Positions 1 through 7,283 are shown, numbered from the stretch's first letter. The stretch: 11,106 nucleotides of DNA from Nitrosotalea sp. (GCA_023252335.1 JAJPEA010000054.1:1-11106), one strand, 5' to 3'. Notes: generated by a model from the sequence alone, not told the origin. Numbers and translations: made by a program.

Positions 1-7
1 CTATGTA

Positions 8-733
8 TTATGGTGCAGTATAGTTGGCATAGGTGCCTGCTACAAATGTATCAAGTGTGCTGTTATCCATGATATTGGCTGCTTTCATGTAGATATCTTC
101 TGGAAATAGTCTGTATGTGTCATTGTTCTGTATGACTGAAACCATTGGTGTTACTGGCTGGTCCGTCTTGAAATCCTCTGGTGCCATGTTGTACAAATCG
201 CATGTCTTCAAAAATCTCATGTACTTGGTGCCAAAGTCTACCATGCACGTAGTTTCTAGGTTCCATTGTGCAACTTTGCCAAGGTAGACAGTATAGTTTC
301 CTGACTGGATTGGCAAGCCTGTTATGGTCCTAGTTAGTACCGAGGCAGATTGTCTTGGTACAACTGTGAATGTGGAATTTGCTATGGTCTTTGTATACCC
401 GTCCTTTGCTGCAGTTGCAACTACCTCATAAACTCCATGAGTAGAAGGTATGGCTGATTGGTACTTGAAACTGCCATTGTCATCTGTAGTTGTAGTTACT
501 ATGATGGTACCGTATTCTATCAACACATTTGCATTTGCGATTGGCTTGTAGGCTTGATCATCTACGGTGCCAATTATTGTTGGAAATCCCCCCTCGACTA
601 TTGGATCTGTTTGTGCTCTGACTGATACTAGCATCTGGTTGGCTAGTATGGATTCTGAGACATGTACACTTGACATTACAATTGTAAATCCTATTACCAA
701 TGCGCAAATTGAAAAAATGATGTGCTTGTTCAA
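8..733 (-). CDS. Secreted/envelope protein with Ig-like (carboxypeptidase-regulatory-like) beta-sandwich domain
   Basis: Exported protein of 241 residues, function not recognised. A hydrophobic N-terminus (about residues 5-22, followed by a small-residue stretch to about 31) looks like a signal peptide or anchor. Residues about 44-126 have the pattern of a carboxypeptidase-regulatory/Ig-like fold: a G-x-V strand, a 'PIANANV' segment, alternating Thr strands, 'DDNGSF' and a terminal 'STFTV' strand. This fold is usually structural or adhesive. The C-terminal half (about 135-241) is not recognised; its two cysteines, C163 and C178, could form a disulfide outside the cell. Six N-x-S/T sequons (N86, N119, N146, N204, N224, N237) suggest heavy surface N-glycosylation. 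The start is TTG; no in-frame ATG precedes it and the next one (M20) would cut the signal peptide. It lies downstream of the dehydrogenase gene on the same strand across a 106-nt AT-rich gap. Confidence 0.75.
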   Translation of the reverse strand: MNKHIIFSICALVIGFTIVMSSVHVSESILANQMLVSVRAQTDPIVEGGFPTIIGTVDDQAYKPIANANVLIEYGTIIVTTTTDDNGSFKYQSAIPSTHGVYEVVATAAKDGYTKTIANSTFTVVPRQSASVLTRTITGLPIQSGNYTVYLGKVAQWNLETTCMVDFGTKYMRFLKTCDLYNMAPEDFKTDQPVTPMVSVIQNNDTYRLFPEDIYMKAANIMDNSTLDTFVAGTYANYTAP

Positions 734-839
734 CTTTTGGTACTTTATTTTTTAATTGTTATTTGACAAAATCTAATTTTTTTCTCTAACCTGTCAAGTA
801 ATTGTCGATCTGATTTTTTTGAGATTTTTTATAAATTTT

Positions 840-2075
840 TCAAACATTTACTTTATTGATGTATTTTTTTCTACGAACGACATATGTTACTATGATAGCT
901 ATGACAATTGCTGCAATTGCAATGTATAGGTTGGTGCCCCAGAATATCTCTTCTATGCTATTTTGTGGAACTATTCTGTAAATTGTTCCATCTGTTAAAG
1001 ATGTTATGTACAACATTCCATCTGGTCCTGTCACTACATCGCTTATGCAGCCAAATCCTGTTGCAAATACTATCTCCTTCATGGAATGCCCTCTTTTTAC
1101 TTCCTTGTAAGCAGCAAGATCTGGGCTGTTAAAGACAAAACCATCTCTGTTCTGGTTTAGCTGAAAGCGGTATACGTTTCCATTGTTACAATCGCCTACA
1201 AACACACTGTCCTTGTATTTTCCAAATCCTTGTGGCGAGGTAAATGAAATGCCAGTTGGTGCAACAGTTTTTTCCCAGCTAAACTGGGGATCATGATACG
1301 TGTATCCTGGATAGTTTGGCATCATTGCAATCTGGGTTGCGTTTGCAGGACCTGCTACAACATCCCACCCACTGTTAAAACCTGGGGGAACAAGATTTAC
1401 CTCATCACCCCAATCTGGGCCGTTCTCTGTATCCCAAAGGTTTCCTGTTACAGGATCAATTGCAAGTCCGAAACTGTTTCTTATTCCAATTGCATAGTAT
1501 GGGCCTGACGGGACCAGTCTGAAAATAACTGACGTGTCGTCAGGCTCTCCTGTTGGATGGTTTTGTAGTTTTCCAAATCTTCCTGCATCACCTACTACTA
1601 GATACACCGAGCCGTTCTTGGATGTGACCATGGCACCACCATTGTGATACGTCTGGGTCTGTGGCAGGTCTTTTACAAGTGTCTTGTTTACAAGCTGCTG
1701 TCCATTCCAATCATAACTGTAAACACGTTTTCCAAGTGCATGTCCTCCCATCTTGTCTGATGCTGTAAAATACAAATAGACTTTATTTCCGACTGTTGTT
1801 ATGCCAAGCATTCCTTGTTCTCCGGTACTTGTGACATTTTCTTGTAATACTGGCTTGTCTTGCAAGACTCCATTTCTAAACAAGTGAACTTCTCCAGAAA
1901 CCTTTGATAAAACTAGAATGTCATTTCCCTCAAAGGCCATTGTAGTTGGACTGCAACAAATTCCTGTAACATAAGGTTGGATTGTAAATCCGGTGTCATT
2001 CATTACTGGTTCTGCATACGATGGTAATATCACAACACCTGAAAATATGAGAATAGAAATCAGCCAAAACTTCAA
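840..2075 (-). CDS. Membrane-anchored PQQ-type glucose/sorbosone (aldose sugar) dehydrogenase family protein
   Basis: A 411-residue six-bladed beta-propeller oxidoreductase of the glucose/sorbosone dehydrogenase family (soluble GDH, YliI/Asd relatives), which oxidise sugars or aldehydes using PQQ. Family signatures: H144 in 'YHNGGAMV' (candidate catalytic base), 'GIRNSFGLAIDPVTG' at 197-211 (the Arg-Asn pair that contacts PQQ in characterised members), 'TENGPDWGDEVNL' at 216-228, 'APTGISF' at 272-278, 'VFVGDCNNGNVYRF' and a closing 'GTIYRIVP' blade. Residues 1-21 are a signal peptide; residues about 382-400 form a hydrophobic helix followed by RRKK, so the propeller should face outside with its C-terminus anchored in the membrane. 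Start is TTG (gives the signal peptide) with TTTATAAA about 27 nt upstream. Substrate is unknown, and no PQQ-synthesis gene is visible here, so the cofactor is family knowledge only. Unusual extra cysteines occur at 40-41, 296 and 343. Confidence 0.87.
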   Translation of the reverse strand: MKFWLISILIFSGVVILPSYAEPVMNDTGFTIQPYVTGICCSPTTMAFEGNDILVLSKVSGEVHLFRNGVLQDKPVLQENVTSTGEQGMLGITTVGNKVYLYFTASDKMGGHALGKRVYSYDWNGQQLVNKTLVKDLPQTQTYHNGGAMVTSKNGSVYLVVGDAGRFGKLQNHPTGEPDDTSVIFRLVPSGPYYAIGIRNSFGLAIDPVTGNLWDTENGPDWGDEVNLVPPGFNSGWDVVAGPANATQIAMMPNYPGYTYHDPQFSWEKTVAPTGISFTSPQGFGKYKDSVFVGDCNNGNVYRFQLNQNRDGFVFNSPDLAAYKEVKRGHSMKEIVFATGFGCISDVVTGPDGMLYITSLTDGTIYRIVPQNSIEEIFWGTNLYIAIAAIVIAIIVTYVVRRKKYINKVNV

Positions 2076-2098
2076 TTGTTTTTTAATAAAAATACTAT

Positions 2099-2106
2099 TT
2101 TATAAA
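2099..2106 (-). promoter_or_regulatory. TATA box of the sugar-dehydrogenase gene
   Basis: TTTATAAA read on the minus strand, centred about 27 nt before the TTG start at 2075. In archaea transcription starts about 25 nt after the TATA centre, so the mRNA would begin at or next to the start codon (leaderless). No terminator-like T-run separates it from the protease gene upstream. Confidence 0.5.
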
Positions 2107-2120
2107 TACATTAGGAAACA

Positions 2121-2141
2121 ATGTTACTCTTGTTATAACAT
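2121..2141. promoter_or_regulatory. Candidate operator: 6-bp inverted repeat upstream of the dehydrogenase TATA box
   Basis: ATGTTA (2121-2126) and TAACAT (2136-2141) form a perfect 6-bp inverted repeat spaced by 9 bases. It sits about 15 bp upstream of the TATA element for the dehydrogenase, where archaeal activators often bind. Short AT-rich arms can arise by chance, so support is weak. Confidence 0.25.
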
Positions 2142-2164
2142 GGACTAAATTTTATTTTGCATCC

Positions 2165-3298
2165 TTACTGGCTGTATGGTCTTTCTTGTAATGTTAGAGT
2201 TACATCCATGTTTTTGCTGTCTCGTACAATATGCACTATCATTTTGTCACCTGCTGACTTGTTGTCTTGCAAATAATTCAAAAGGTCTTCTAGTTTTGAT
2301 ACTGGATTATTGTCTACTCCAGTTATAATGTCTCCGCCATACTTGTACTTGATTCCATCTATTGTCTTTGTCTGGTTTGATGCATGCAGACCTGCTTTGG
2401 AGGCTGGGCTGTCTGACACTATGGTTTCAATTAAAAATCCAGAATGCGTGGAAATTCCCAAACTGTCTGCCAAGTCAGGGTCAATCGAAATTCCTGATAT
2501 TCCAAGCCATGGGTGCTTGTAGTGACCTGACTCGATGAGTGCTGGTACAATTCGCTTCATGGTGTTTGAAGGTATGGCAAAACCTACTCCTGAAAACTCG
2601 CCTGTATCAGTTTGAATTGCAGTGTTGATTCCTATTACCTCTCCATGGTCGTTCAAGAGTGGACCTCCTGAATTTCCTGGATTTATTGCAGCATCTGTCT
2701 GGATTACATTTGGAATGGAAAATGACTGGATATTTGGTGGATTTAGAATTCTTCCTAGCTGGCTTACAATTCCTGATGTCATTGAACCACTCAGGCCAAA
2801 TGGACTGCCAATTGCTGTAACCGAATCCCCTATTCGAAGTTTTGACGAGTCCCCTAGTGGCAGCGGGTGCAGTGCTTGTAATGACTGGGAATCTGCATTT
2901 ATCTTGACTACTGCCAAGTCTGCATATACATCAGTACCACTAACATTGGCCGAATATGACTGCCCGTCATGAAATACAACTCGTATCTTTTGATAATCCT
3001 CTACAACATGATTACTTGTAATAATATGTCCACCAAGATCGTATACAATTCCTGAGCCAATTGCTCTGTCTGAAGAATTGTCACCTGTCTTGCGAACTAC
3101 AATCTGCACAACACCGTCCTGTGATTTTGCAAAAAGATCTGCCAAGCTTAGCTGAGATCCAGTACTTGGTACGAGATTTCCAAGAATAGAATTTTGATGC
3201 ATAGAATCTGTTTTTTGTGGTCCAATCACAAATGCAAACACTAGAACTAGTACAATGATTCCATATACTCCGCCTAAAATTGCCGTAGTCTTGTCCAA
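2165..3298 (-). CDS. HtrA/DegP-type membrane-anchored serine protease with one PDZ domain
   Basis: Trypsin-like S1C protease of 377 residues, expected to degrade or chaperone misfolded proteins at the outer face of the membrane. One N-terminal transmembrane helix (about 6-26) anchors it. The protease domain (about 50-255) shows the full catalytic triad: H97 in 'TSNHVV', D127 in 'YADLAVVKI' and S210 in 'PGNSGGPL'. A PDZ domain follows (about 262-370; 'GFLIETIVSDSPASKAGL', 'GDIITGVDNNPV'). One PDZ makes it DegS/HtrA-like rather than DegP-like. The TTG start is chosen because it gives the complete membrane helix. It begins 38 nt after the glycosyltransferase stop, with a possible promoter of its own (ATTATAC, 3324-3330, about 29 nt before the start). 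Likely cotranscribed with the two genes before it. Confidence 0.92.
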   Translation of the reverse strand: MDKTTAILGGVYGIIVLVLVFAFVIGPQKTDSMHQNSILGNLVPSTGSQLSLADLFAKSQDGVVQIVVRKTGDNSSDRAIGSGIVYDLGGHIITSNHVVEDYQKIRVVFHDGQSYSANVSGTDVYADLAVVKINADSQSLQALHPLPLGDSSKLRIGDSVTAIGSPFGLSGSMTSGIVSQLGRILNPPNIQSFSIPNVIQTDAAINPGNSGGPLLNDHGEVIGINTAIQTDTGEFSGVGFAIPSNTMKRIVPALIESGHYKHPWLGISGISIDPDLADSLGISTHSGFLIETIVSDSPASKAGLHASNQTKTIDGIKYKYGGDIITGVDNNPVSKLEDLLNYLQDNKSAGDKMIVHIVRDSKNMDVTLTLQERPYSQ

Positions 3299-3336
3299 GC
3301 ACCTGAACTATTCTTTGGTTACTGTATAATCCTTAC

Positions 3337-4542
3337 TCACAAGCTGATTGGATTTTGCACTGTTTCTGAGATGGAATATGTTCTTCCTCTCCAGGTGACT
3401 GCATTATTTTTCTTTGCATGCAAAATTCCACATGCAAATCCTGACACAATTACTGCACTGCCAAGTGGAGCAAACAATGCATGTGAAAAACCAAGACCCA
3501 ATCCCTTTTTTGCATCAATTGTACTTCCAAGGTAGACCAGTCCTGATGCAAGTGATGATGCACCAAGCAAGACTTCAAAAGATATTGCAAGGTTTGCATA
3601 AAGTGCCGAATAAATCAGAGCTGGAAACGGCACAAACAGCAGGAAAAGCACTGCAAGAAATATTCCTATTGCCATCTTGCTTGACTGGATGTATAGCGGA
3701 ATCATTAGTCTCTTGAGGGCATGCCACAGCGTAGTCTTGTCTCTTGCCCACACTGCTTCTACCAAGTGTTCTCCTCGTACCATTTTTAACTTGAATCCTT
3801 GCTCCTTTACTTTTTTTCCCAGTGCCCCGTCTTCTACAATTTCGCTTTTTACGCTTTCATGTGTTCCAACTGATTCGTAGGTTTTTCTTTTTATGATGAA
3901 AAAACTTCCAAAGAAATATCCTGTCTTTTTGGAAGGATCGTTTACCCTTAATGCCGAAAATCTTGTATGCAGAAATGTCGATAAAACTGGCAGGGTTATT
4001 TTTGTCCACCAGTCAAGACAAAGCATCTTTGGAACAACTGTTAATGCATCCAAGTCTTCGCTCAAGAGGTGGTCTACTGCAAGTGAGATTGTCTTTTTTG
4101 TATGGATTGTATCTGCGTCGGTAAACAACAACAATTCTCCGGATGACCTCCTAAAACCTTCCATGCATGCCCAGTTTTTTCCTATCCATTTCTCTGGCTT
4201 GGGGGCTGCCTTGACATGTACCACCTTGGAGTTTTTCTTTGCAGTTTTTTTAATTATTTCTCCAGTGTTGTCATCTGACATGTCATCAATGGCTATTATC
4301 TCATAATTTTCATAATCTTGGTCTAACAAGGAATTGATACATTTTTCAATAAACATCTCTTCGTTTCTTGCAGGTAAAATGATTGATACTTTGGGTGTGT
4401 GGTGTGGCTTGGAATTGTACTTGTCAAGAAATGGCGAATCTCGAAATGTAATCCACATTGATTTTATCAAAAATACCCATGCAACAGAAACGCTCAGCAA
4501 AATGGCTGCAAGAAGATAATTTGCTACATCCACTAGAAACAT
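3337..4542 (-). CDS. Membrane GT2 family glycosyltransferase (HpnB/CrtQ-like)
   Basis: A 401-residue inverting glycosyltransferase of family GT2. An N-terminal helix (about 8-26) is followed by a cytosolic GT-A domain with 'VSIILPARNEE' (52-62), the nucleotide-binding D86/D87 in 'IDDMSDDNTG', the metal-binding DxD at D142-D144 ('TDADT'), and the candidate base E237/D238 in 'IVEDGALGKK'. About three hydrophobic helices follow (292-316, 317-338, 352-374), then a C-terminal 'TWRGRTY' (383-389). A WxGRxY ending and this topology are typical of the hopanoid-associated HpnB and carotenoid CrtQ glycosyltransferases, so the acceptor is probably a lipid or polyprenoid in the membrane; that is inference. 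It starts 5 nt after the stop of the SRPBCC gene, which argues for one transcript. Confidence 0.87.
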   Translation of the reverse strand: MFLVDVANYLLAAILLSVSVAWVFLIKSMWITFRDSPFLDKYNSKPHHTPKVSIILPARNEEMFIEKCINSLLDQDYENYEIIAIDDMSDDNTGEIIKKTAKKNSKVVHVKAAPKPEKWIGKNWACMEGFRRSSGELLLFTDADTIHTKKTISLAVDHLLSEDLDALTVVPKMLCLDWWTKITLPVLSTFLHTRFSALRVNDPSKKTGYFFGSFFIIKRKTYESVGTHESVKSEIVEDGALGKKVKEQGFKLKMVRGEHLVEAVWARDKTTLWHALKRLMIPLYIQSSKMAIGIFLAVLFLLFVPFPALIYSALYANLAISFEVLLGASSLASGLVYLGSTIDAKKGLGLGFSHALFAPLGSAVIVSGFACGILHAKKNNAVTWRGRTYSISETVQNPISL

Positions 4543-4547
4543 TTTTT

Positions 4548-4964
4548 CTATCTCTGTGCTTCTTGTTTGATGCCCTCAAGGGCCTGCTCGGAACCGCTCT
4601 TGATGTGTTTTTTTATCATTCCTGTAAACATTCCCATCATGCCTGCTAGCTTCATGTCCCATAATACGTCTAGTCTTATCTTATTGCCATCTTGGAAAAG
4701 TGTGAGCGTCTTTGTTCCCTCGATTACTCCTTTTGTAAACTGGATCTGGATCTTTTCTTTTGGATATAGTGTTACAGTCTGCATGCATTTTGAATCCTTG
4801 AATGCAATTGTGACCTCCCGCGTTATGATGTTGCCATCCCTTGAGATGTTTCTTACCTCTTTGGTTCCCCTCCAGAACTTGGGCTCTGAATCAAGATCAG
4901 AGACAATGCTCCAGACTTTGTCAATGGATGCATCAATTTCAACAGATGCCTGGATCTGAACCAT
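4548..4964 (-). CDS. SRPBCC (START/polyketide cyclase-like) ligand-binding protein
   Basis: Small SRPBCC helix-grip protein of 138 residues, a fold with a deep pocket for hydrophobic ligands. The N-terminus 'VEIDASIDKVWSIVSDLD' is the classic first strand and helix; 'FWRGTKEV' and a run of beta strands follow, ending in the long C-terminal helix (about residues 105-138, 'MIKKHIKSGSEQALEGIK') that closes the pocket. I place the start at ATG 4964: a TATA element (4985-4994) lies about 25 nt upstream, and homology begins right after it. The longer frame from a TTG at 5024 adds 20 unconvincing residues. It is the first gene of the probable operon with the GT2 enzyme (5-nt gap) and HtrA, which suggests it binds a lipid or isoprenoid linked to that enzyme; the ligand is unknown. 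Confidence 0.8.
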   Translation of the reverse strand: MVQIQASVEIDASIDKVWSIVSDLDSEPKFWRGTKEVRNISRDGNIITREVTIAFKDSKCMQTVTLYPKEKIQIQFTKGVIEGTKTLTLFQDGNKIRLDVLWDMKLAGMMGMFTGMIKKHIKSGSEQALEGIKQEAQR

Positions 4965-4984
4965 GTGATGGATCAACTTTACTT

Positions 4985-4994
4985 CATATTTATG
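4985..4994 (-). promoter_or_regulatory. TATA box for the SRPBCC-GT2-HtrA operon
   Basis: CATAAATATG on the minus strand, centred about 25 nt upstream of ATG 4964, predicting a leaderless transcript. It shares an intergenic region of about 110 bp with the divergent tRNA-binding protein gene. Confidence 0.5.
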
Positions 4995-5046
4995 TTGTAA
5001 TGGGGGTTGGTTTTTCCAAAACAAACCTGCGTGATTTCGAAATCAA

Positions 5047-5053
5047 TTTTAAT
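5047..5053 (+). promoter_or_regulatory. TATA box of the tRNA-binding protein gene
   Basis: TTTTAAT centred about 24 nt before the GTG start at 5074, again predicting a leaderless mRNA. A weak AGGA (5065-5068) lies 5 nt before the GTG but would be in the mRNA only if transcription starts earlier. Confidence 0.45.
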
Positions 5054-5073
5054 CTCATGATATCAGGATTGTT

Positions 5074-5400
5074 GTGACTCTGATAACATACGATGATTTT
5101 GCCAAGCTCGAGATGAAGGTGGCCAAAGTAATTTCAGTTGAAGAAATTCCGGGAAAATCAAAAATCATCAAGGGAACAATTGATCTTGGAGATGAAAAGC
5201 GTGATGTTATCATTGGTGGTGCACAATACTACAAACCAGAGGAACTTGTGGGAAGGACAGTAATTGCACTTGTAAATCTTGAACCGCGAACAATTGCAGG
5301 AGTTCAATCAGGTGCAATGCTTTTGGCAGCAGACTCGGATGACAAGCCATTTTGGCTTACTGTGACTGAAGACGTTCCACTTGGTACTGGAATCAAGTAA
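5074..5400 (+). CDS. Free-standing tRNA-binding OB-fold protein (Trbp111 / MetRS beta-subunit-like)
   Basis: A 108-residue single-domain OB-fold protein of the EMAPII/Trbp111/MetRS C-terminal family. 'ITYDDFAKLEMKVAKVISVEEIPGKSK' at 4-30 is the typical first strand, 'YYKPEELVGRTVIALVNLEPRTIAGVQSGAMLLAA' (52-86) the core signature ending in G-x-x-S-x-x-M-L-L-A-A. In organisms where methionyl-tRNA synthetase lacks this appendix, a separate protein of this kind dimerises and helps it hold tRNA. The whole length matches the family. The start is GTG; the in-frame upstream sequence gives no better one and a TATA box is suitably placed. Its 3' end faces the FAD oxidase gene tail-to-tail with only 18 bp between the stops, so the two transcripts must overlap. 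Confidence 0.88.
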   Translation: MTLITYDDFAKLEMKVAKVISVEEIPGKSKIIKGTIDLGDEKRDVIIGGAQYYKPEELVGRTVIALVNLEPRTIAGVQSGAMLLAADSDDKPFWLTVTEDVPLGTGIK

Positions 5401-5418
5401 TCGTATATCCTGGTATAA

Positions 5419-6858
5419 TTAGATCTTCAAGTTTCTAGTTACTGTACTCTTGCTTGATATTATCTTGCCTGGGTTTAGAATATTTTCTGGGTCGAACTGT
5501 TTTTTGACTTGCTTGAAGATGGAATACGTTTTTGCATCATACTGTAATTTTACAAACTCTGATCTTGCAAGCCCGTCTCCATGCTCGCCTGTTATGCTTC
5601 CACCTATGCTAATTATTCCTGAAAAAAATTCTTTTGCAATCTCCTTGATCAAGCCCAGATCCTTTTGTCTGAGAACTGGTCTCATGTGCAGGTTGCCATT
5701 TCCGGCATGGCCATATACTATGACTCGAAGTCCATATTTTTTAGAAACCATGTCCAGTATTTTTAGCAAGAGTGGAATTCTTTTCACTGGTACAACTGCG
5801 TCTTCTATGAGCGTAGGCATTGTCTCGTTTTTTGTTATGCTCTGCAAGCTATATGCCAAAGCCGAGTTTCTAAAACTCCATATCTTTTTGATTTTGACAG
5901 CACTTGACTCGGTCTTGATTATTTTACCTGATGTGATTTTGTAAATCTGTTTTCTGTCTTGTGCGGTATTGTCAAACTCGACAAAAAGAAGACAGCCAAT
6001 ACTTGGTATTTTCATCTTGATGTGTTTTGTTATGTTGCTATCTACAAGTTCGACTGCAGATGGTTTTAGCTCAAGTATCTTTGGGACATCTCTTGCTGCA
6101 TCTAATAGGGTATCATAGTGTATTACGTATAGCAAGACATTTTTTGGAGATGGGTATGTCTTGAGTTTCACTGTGGTCACTATGCCTAGTGTTCCCTCAG
6201 AGCCTGCAATCAATTTGTGCAAGTCATTTTCTGACAAAACCTTGTCAATTCTGTAGCCGCATGAATTCTTTGATACCTTGGGAAATGTATGATTTCTTGA
6301 TTGGATTTTTTTGATAATATCCTTTGAATCGTATCTTCCTGGAAATTTTATGACATGGCCAGACGAGTCTATCATTCTTACTTGGACAATATTGTCAATA
6401 ATGCTTCCATACTTTAGCGAGTGGATGCCACTTGCATTGGTCCCAATCATTCCGCCAATGGTGCAAAATGGACCTATTGAGGGATCAGGGCCAATGACTC
6501 TGCCTTGTTTTTTTAATATCTTATCAAGGCGCCCCTTGAAGACACCGCTTCCAACCTCTACCTGAGATGCTCCAAGTTTTATCTTGTCAAAGTTTCTCAT
6601 GTCCAAGATGATTCCTCTTCCAAGTGCACTGCCAACAAGTCCTGTGCCTGCACCTCTGGGAGTTAGTGGAATGTGGTATCTTTTTGCAAATTTGATAATT
6701 TTTATTACATCTGATTCATTGCGGGGAAATGCAACAACTTGTGGTTTTATGGTGTACGAGCTTGCATCAACTGAATAAAATTTTCGTGTATGTTCATCCC
6801 ATGATATGGCACACTTTGTTATTTTTGCTAATCGTTGTCCAACATCACTTGGTTTCAT
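5419..6858 (-). CDS. FAD-linked oxidase, D-lactate/glycolate dehydrogenase (GlcD) family
   Basis: Flavoprotein of the PCMH/VAO type that oxidises D-2-hydroxy acids such as D-lactate or glycolate. In 479-residue numbering: FAD-binding domain with 'PRGAGTGL' (67-74), 'PSIGPFCTIGGMIGTNASG' (about 126-144) and 'GSEGTLGIV' (219-227); FAD-oxidase C-terminal domain with 'GHAGNGNLH' (383-391) and 'GEHGDG' (424-429), which hold the conserved active-site/metal histidines, and the closing 'DPENILNPGK' (456-465). No C-terminal FeS domain. I choose ATG 6858 since family members begin about 40 residues before the 'VVAFPR' strand; TTTTTTAAG at 6883-6891 is correctly placed as a TATA box. An upstream ATG at 6969 would add 37 very basic residues and also has an AT-rich box (about 6987-6998), so it is not excluded. 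The electron acceptor and substrate are not shown by the sequence. Confidence 0.88.
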   Translation of the reverse strand: MKPSDVGQRLAKITKCAISWDEHTRKFYSVDASSYTIKPQVVAFPRNESDVIKIIKFAKRYHIPLTPRGAGTGLVGSALGRGIILDMRNFDKIKLGASQVEVGSGVFKGRLDKILKKQGRVIGPDPSIGPFCTIGGMIGTNASGIHSLKYGSIIDNIVQVRMIDSSGHVIKFPGRYDSKDIIKKIQSRNHTFPKVSKNSCGYRIDKVLSENDLHKLIAGSEGTLGIVTTVKLKTYPSPKNVLLYVIHYDTLLDAARDVPKILELKPSAVELVDSNITKHIKMKIPSIGCLLFVEFDNTAQDRKQIYKITSGKIIKTESSAVKIKKIWSFRNSALAYSLQSITKNETMPTLIEDAVVPVKRIPLLLKILDMVSKKYGLRVIVYGHAGNGNLHMRPVLRQKDLGLIKEIAKEFFSGIISIGGSITGEHGDGLARSEFVKLQYDAKTYSIFKQVKKQFDPENILNPGKIISSKSTVTRNLKI

Positions 6859-7003
6859 TGCTGGTATCTTGTGTTCTAAATGCTTAAAAAATGATTTTTT
6901 TGCAAACCATGTTTTGATTCGTAGAATTTTGTGTAAAATGATACATTCTACCATTTTTCGCTTGGACATACCGGATCTATATTGATCTGATTTTTATTCC
7001 ACG

Positions 7004-7152
7004 ATGACGTATTATATGACAGTCATCCGACCCGACAAAAGTGTCGACTCGCTTGAAACAGAACATCAGGTAAGGACTTGATCTTCTGCTCATGCGGTGT
7101 TAACATTTCTGCACGGAACATGTGGCAACACATGGAATCCTCAGAAGTGTAG
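7004..7152 (+). pseudogene. Possible small zinc-finger protein split by a frameshift
   Basis: Frame 2 opens with ATG at 7004 and codes 25 residues ('MTYYMTVIRPDKSVDSLETE' then HQVRT) before a TGA at 7079. In the -1 frame, starting at 7069, the sequence continues as 'GKDLIFCSCGVNISARNMWQ' followed by HMESSEV and a TAG at 7150. Joined by a -1 shift at CAG-GTA, they give a 49-residue product with a CxCG and a histidine twelve residues on, resembling a short C2H(C) zinc finger whose last cysteine is missing. TATATT at 6978-6983 is correctly spaced for a leaderless start at 7004. Either a decayed gene, a sequencing indel, a programmed shift, or chance; I favour decay or indel. Homologue unknown to me. 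Confidence 0.35.
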
Positions 7153-7283
7153 AACAATGGCAAAGAGGGAAAGTAATAGATGCGTTGGCATGTTATTGCT
7201 AGGAAAAAGTTGCCATGTCCACCCAAGGGAGGATGACTTACATTTATCTAACATGTCAAATGTATATTCCAAACTCTGAAAGA

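Noticed and set aside
2310..2972. Plus-strand open frames opposite the protease, glycosyltransferase and oxidase genes
   Set aside because: They are shadows of clear minus-strand genes with full catalytic motifs; no family features of their own.
4965..5024. Longer TTG start for the SRPBCC protein
   Set aside because: The extra 20 residues do not fit the fold, and the TATA box at 4985-4994 would lie inside the coding region.
7023..7226. Minus-strand 67-codon frame between the oxidase and DUF1512 genes
   Set aside because: Starts at TTG without a sensible promoter, composition is not protein-like, and it lies opposite the better plus-strand candidate.
7097..7279. Plus-strand 60-codon frame (or its 40-codon ATG form from 7157) with Cys and His residues
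   Set aside because: No recognisable family, no promoter or ribosome site, and it overlaps the split zinc-finger-like frame; kept only as a note on the region.
7020..7280. Possible RNase P or SRP RNA in the gene-poor stretch, prompted by ACAGAA and GGAAAGT
   Set aside because: The two strings are in the wrong order for the RNase P core on either strand, and the SRP helix 8 motifs are absent.
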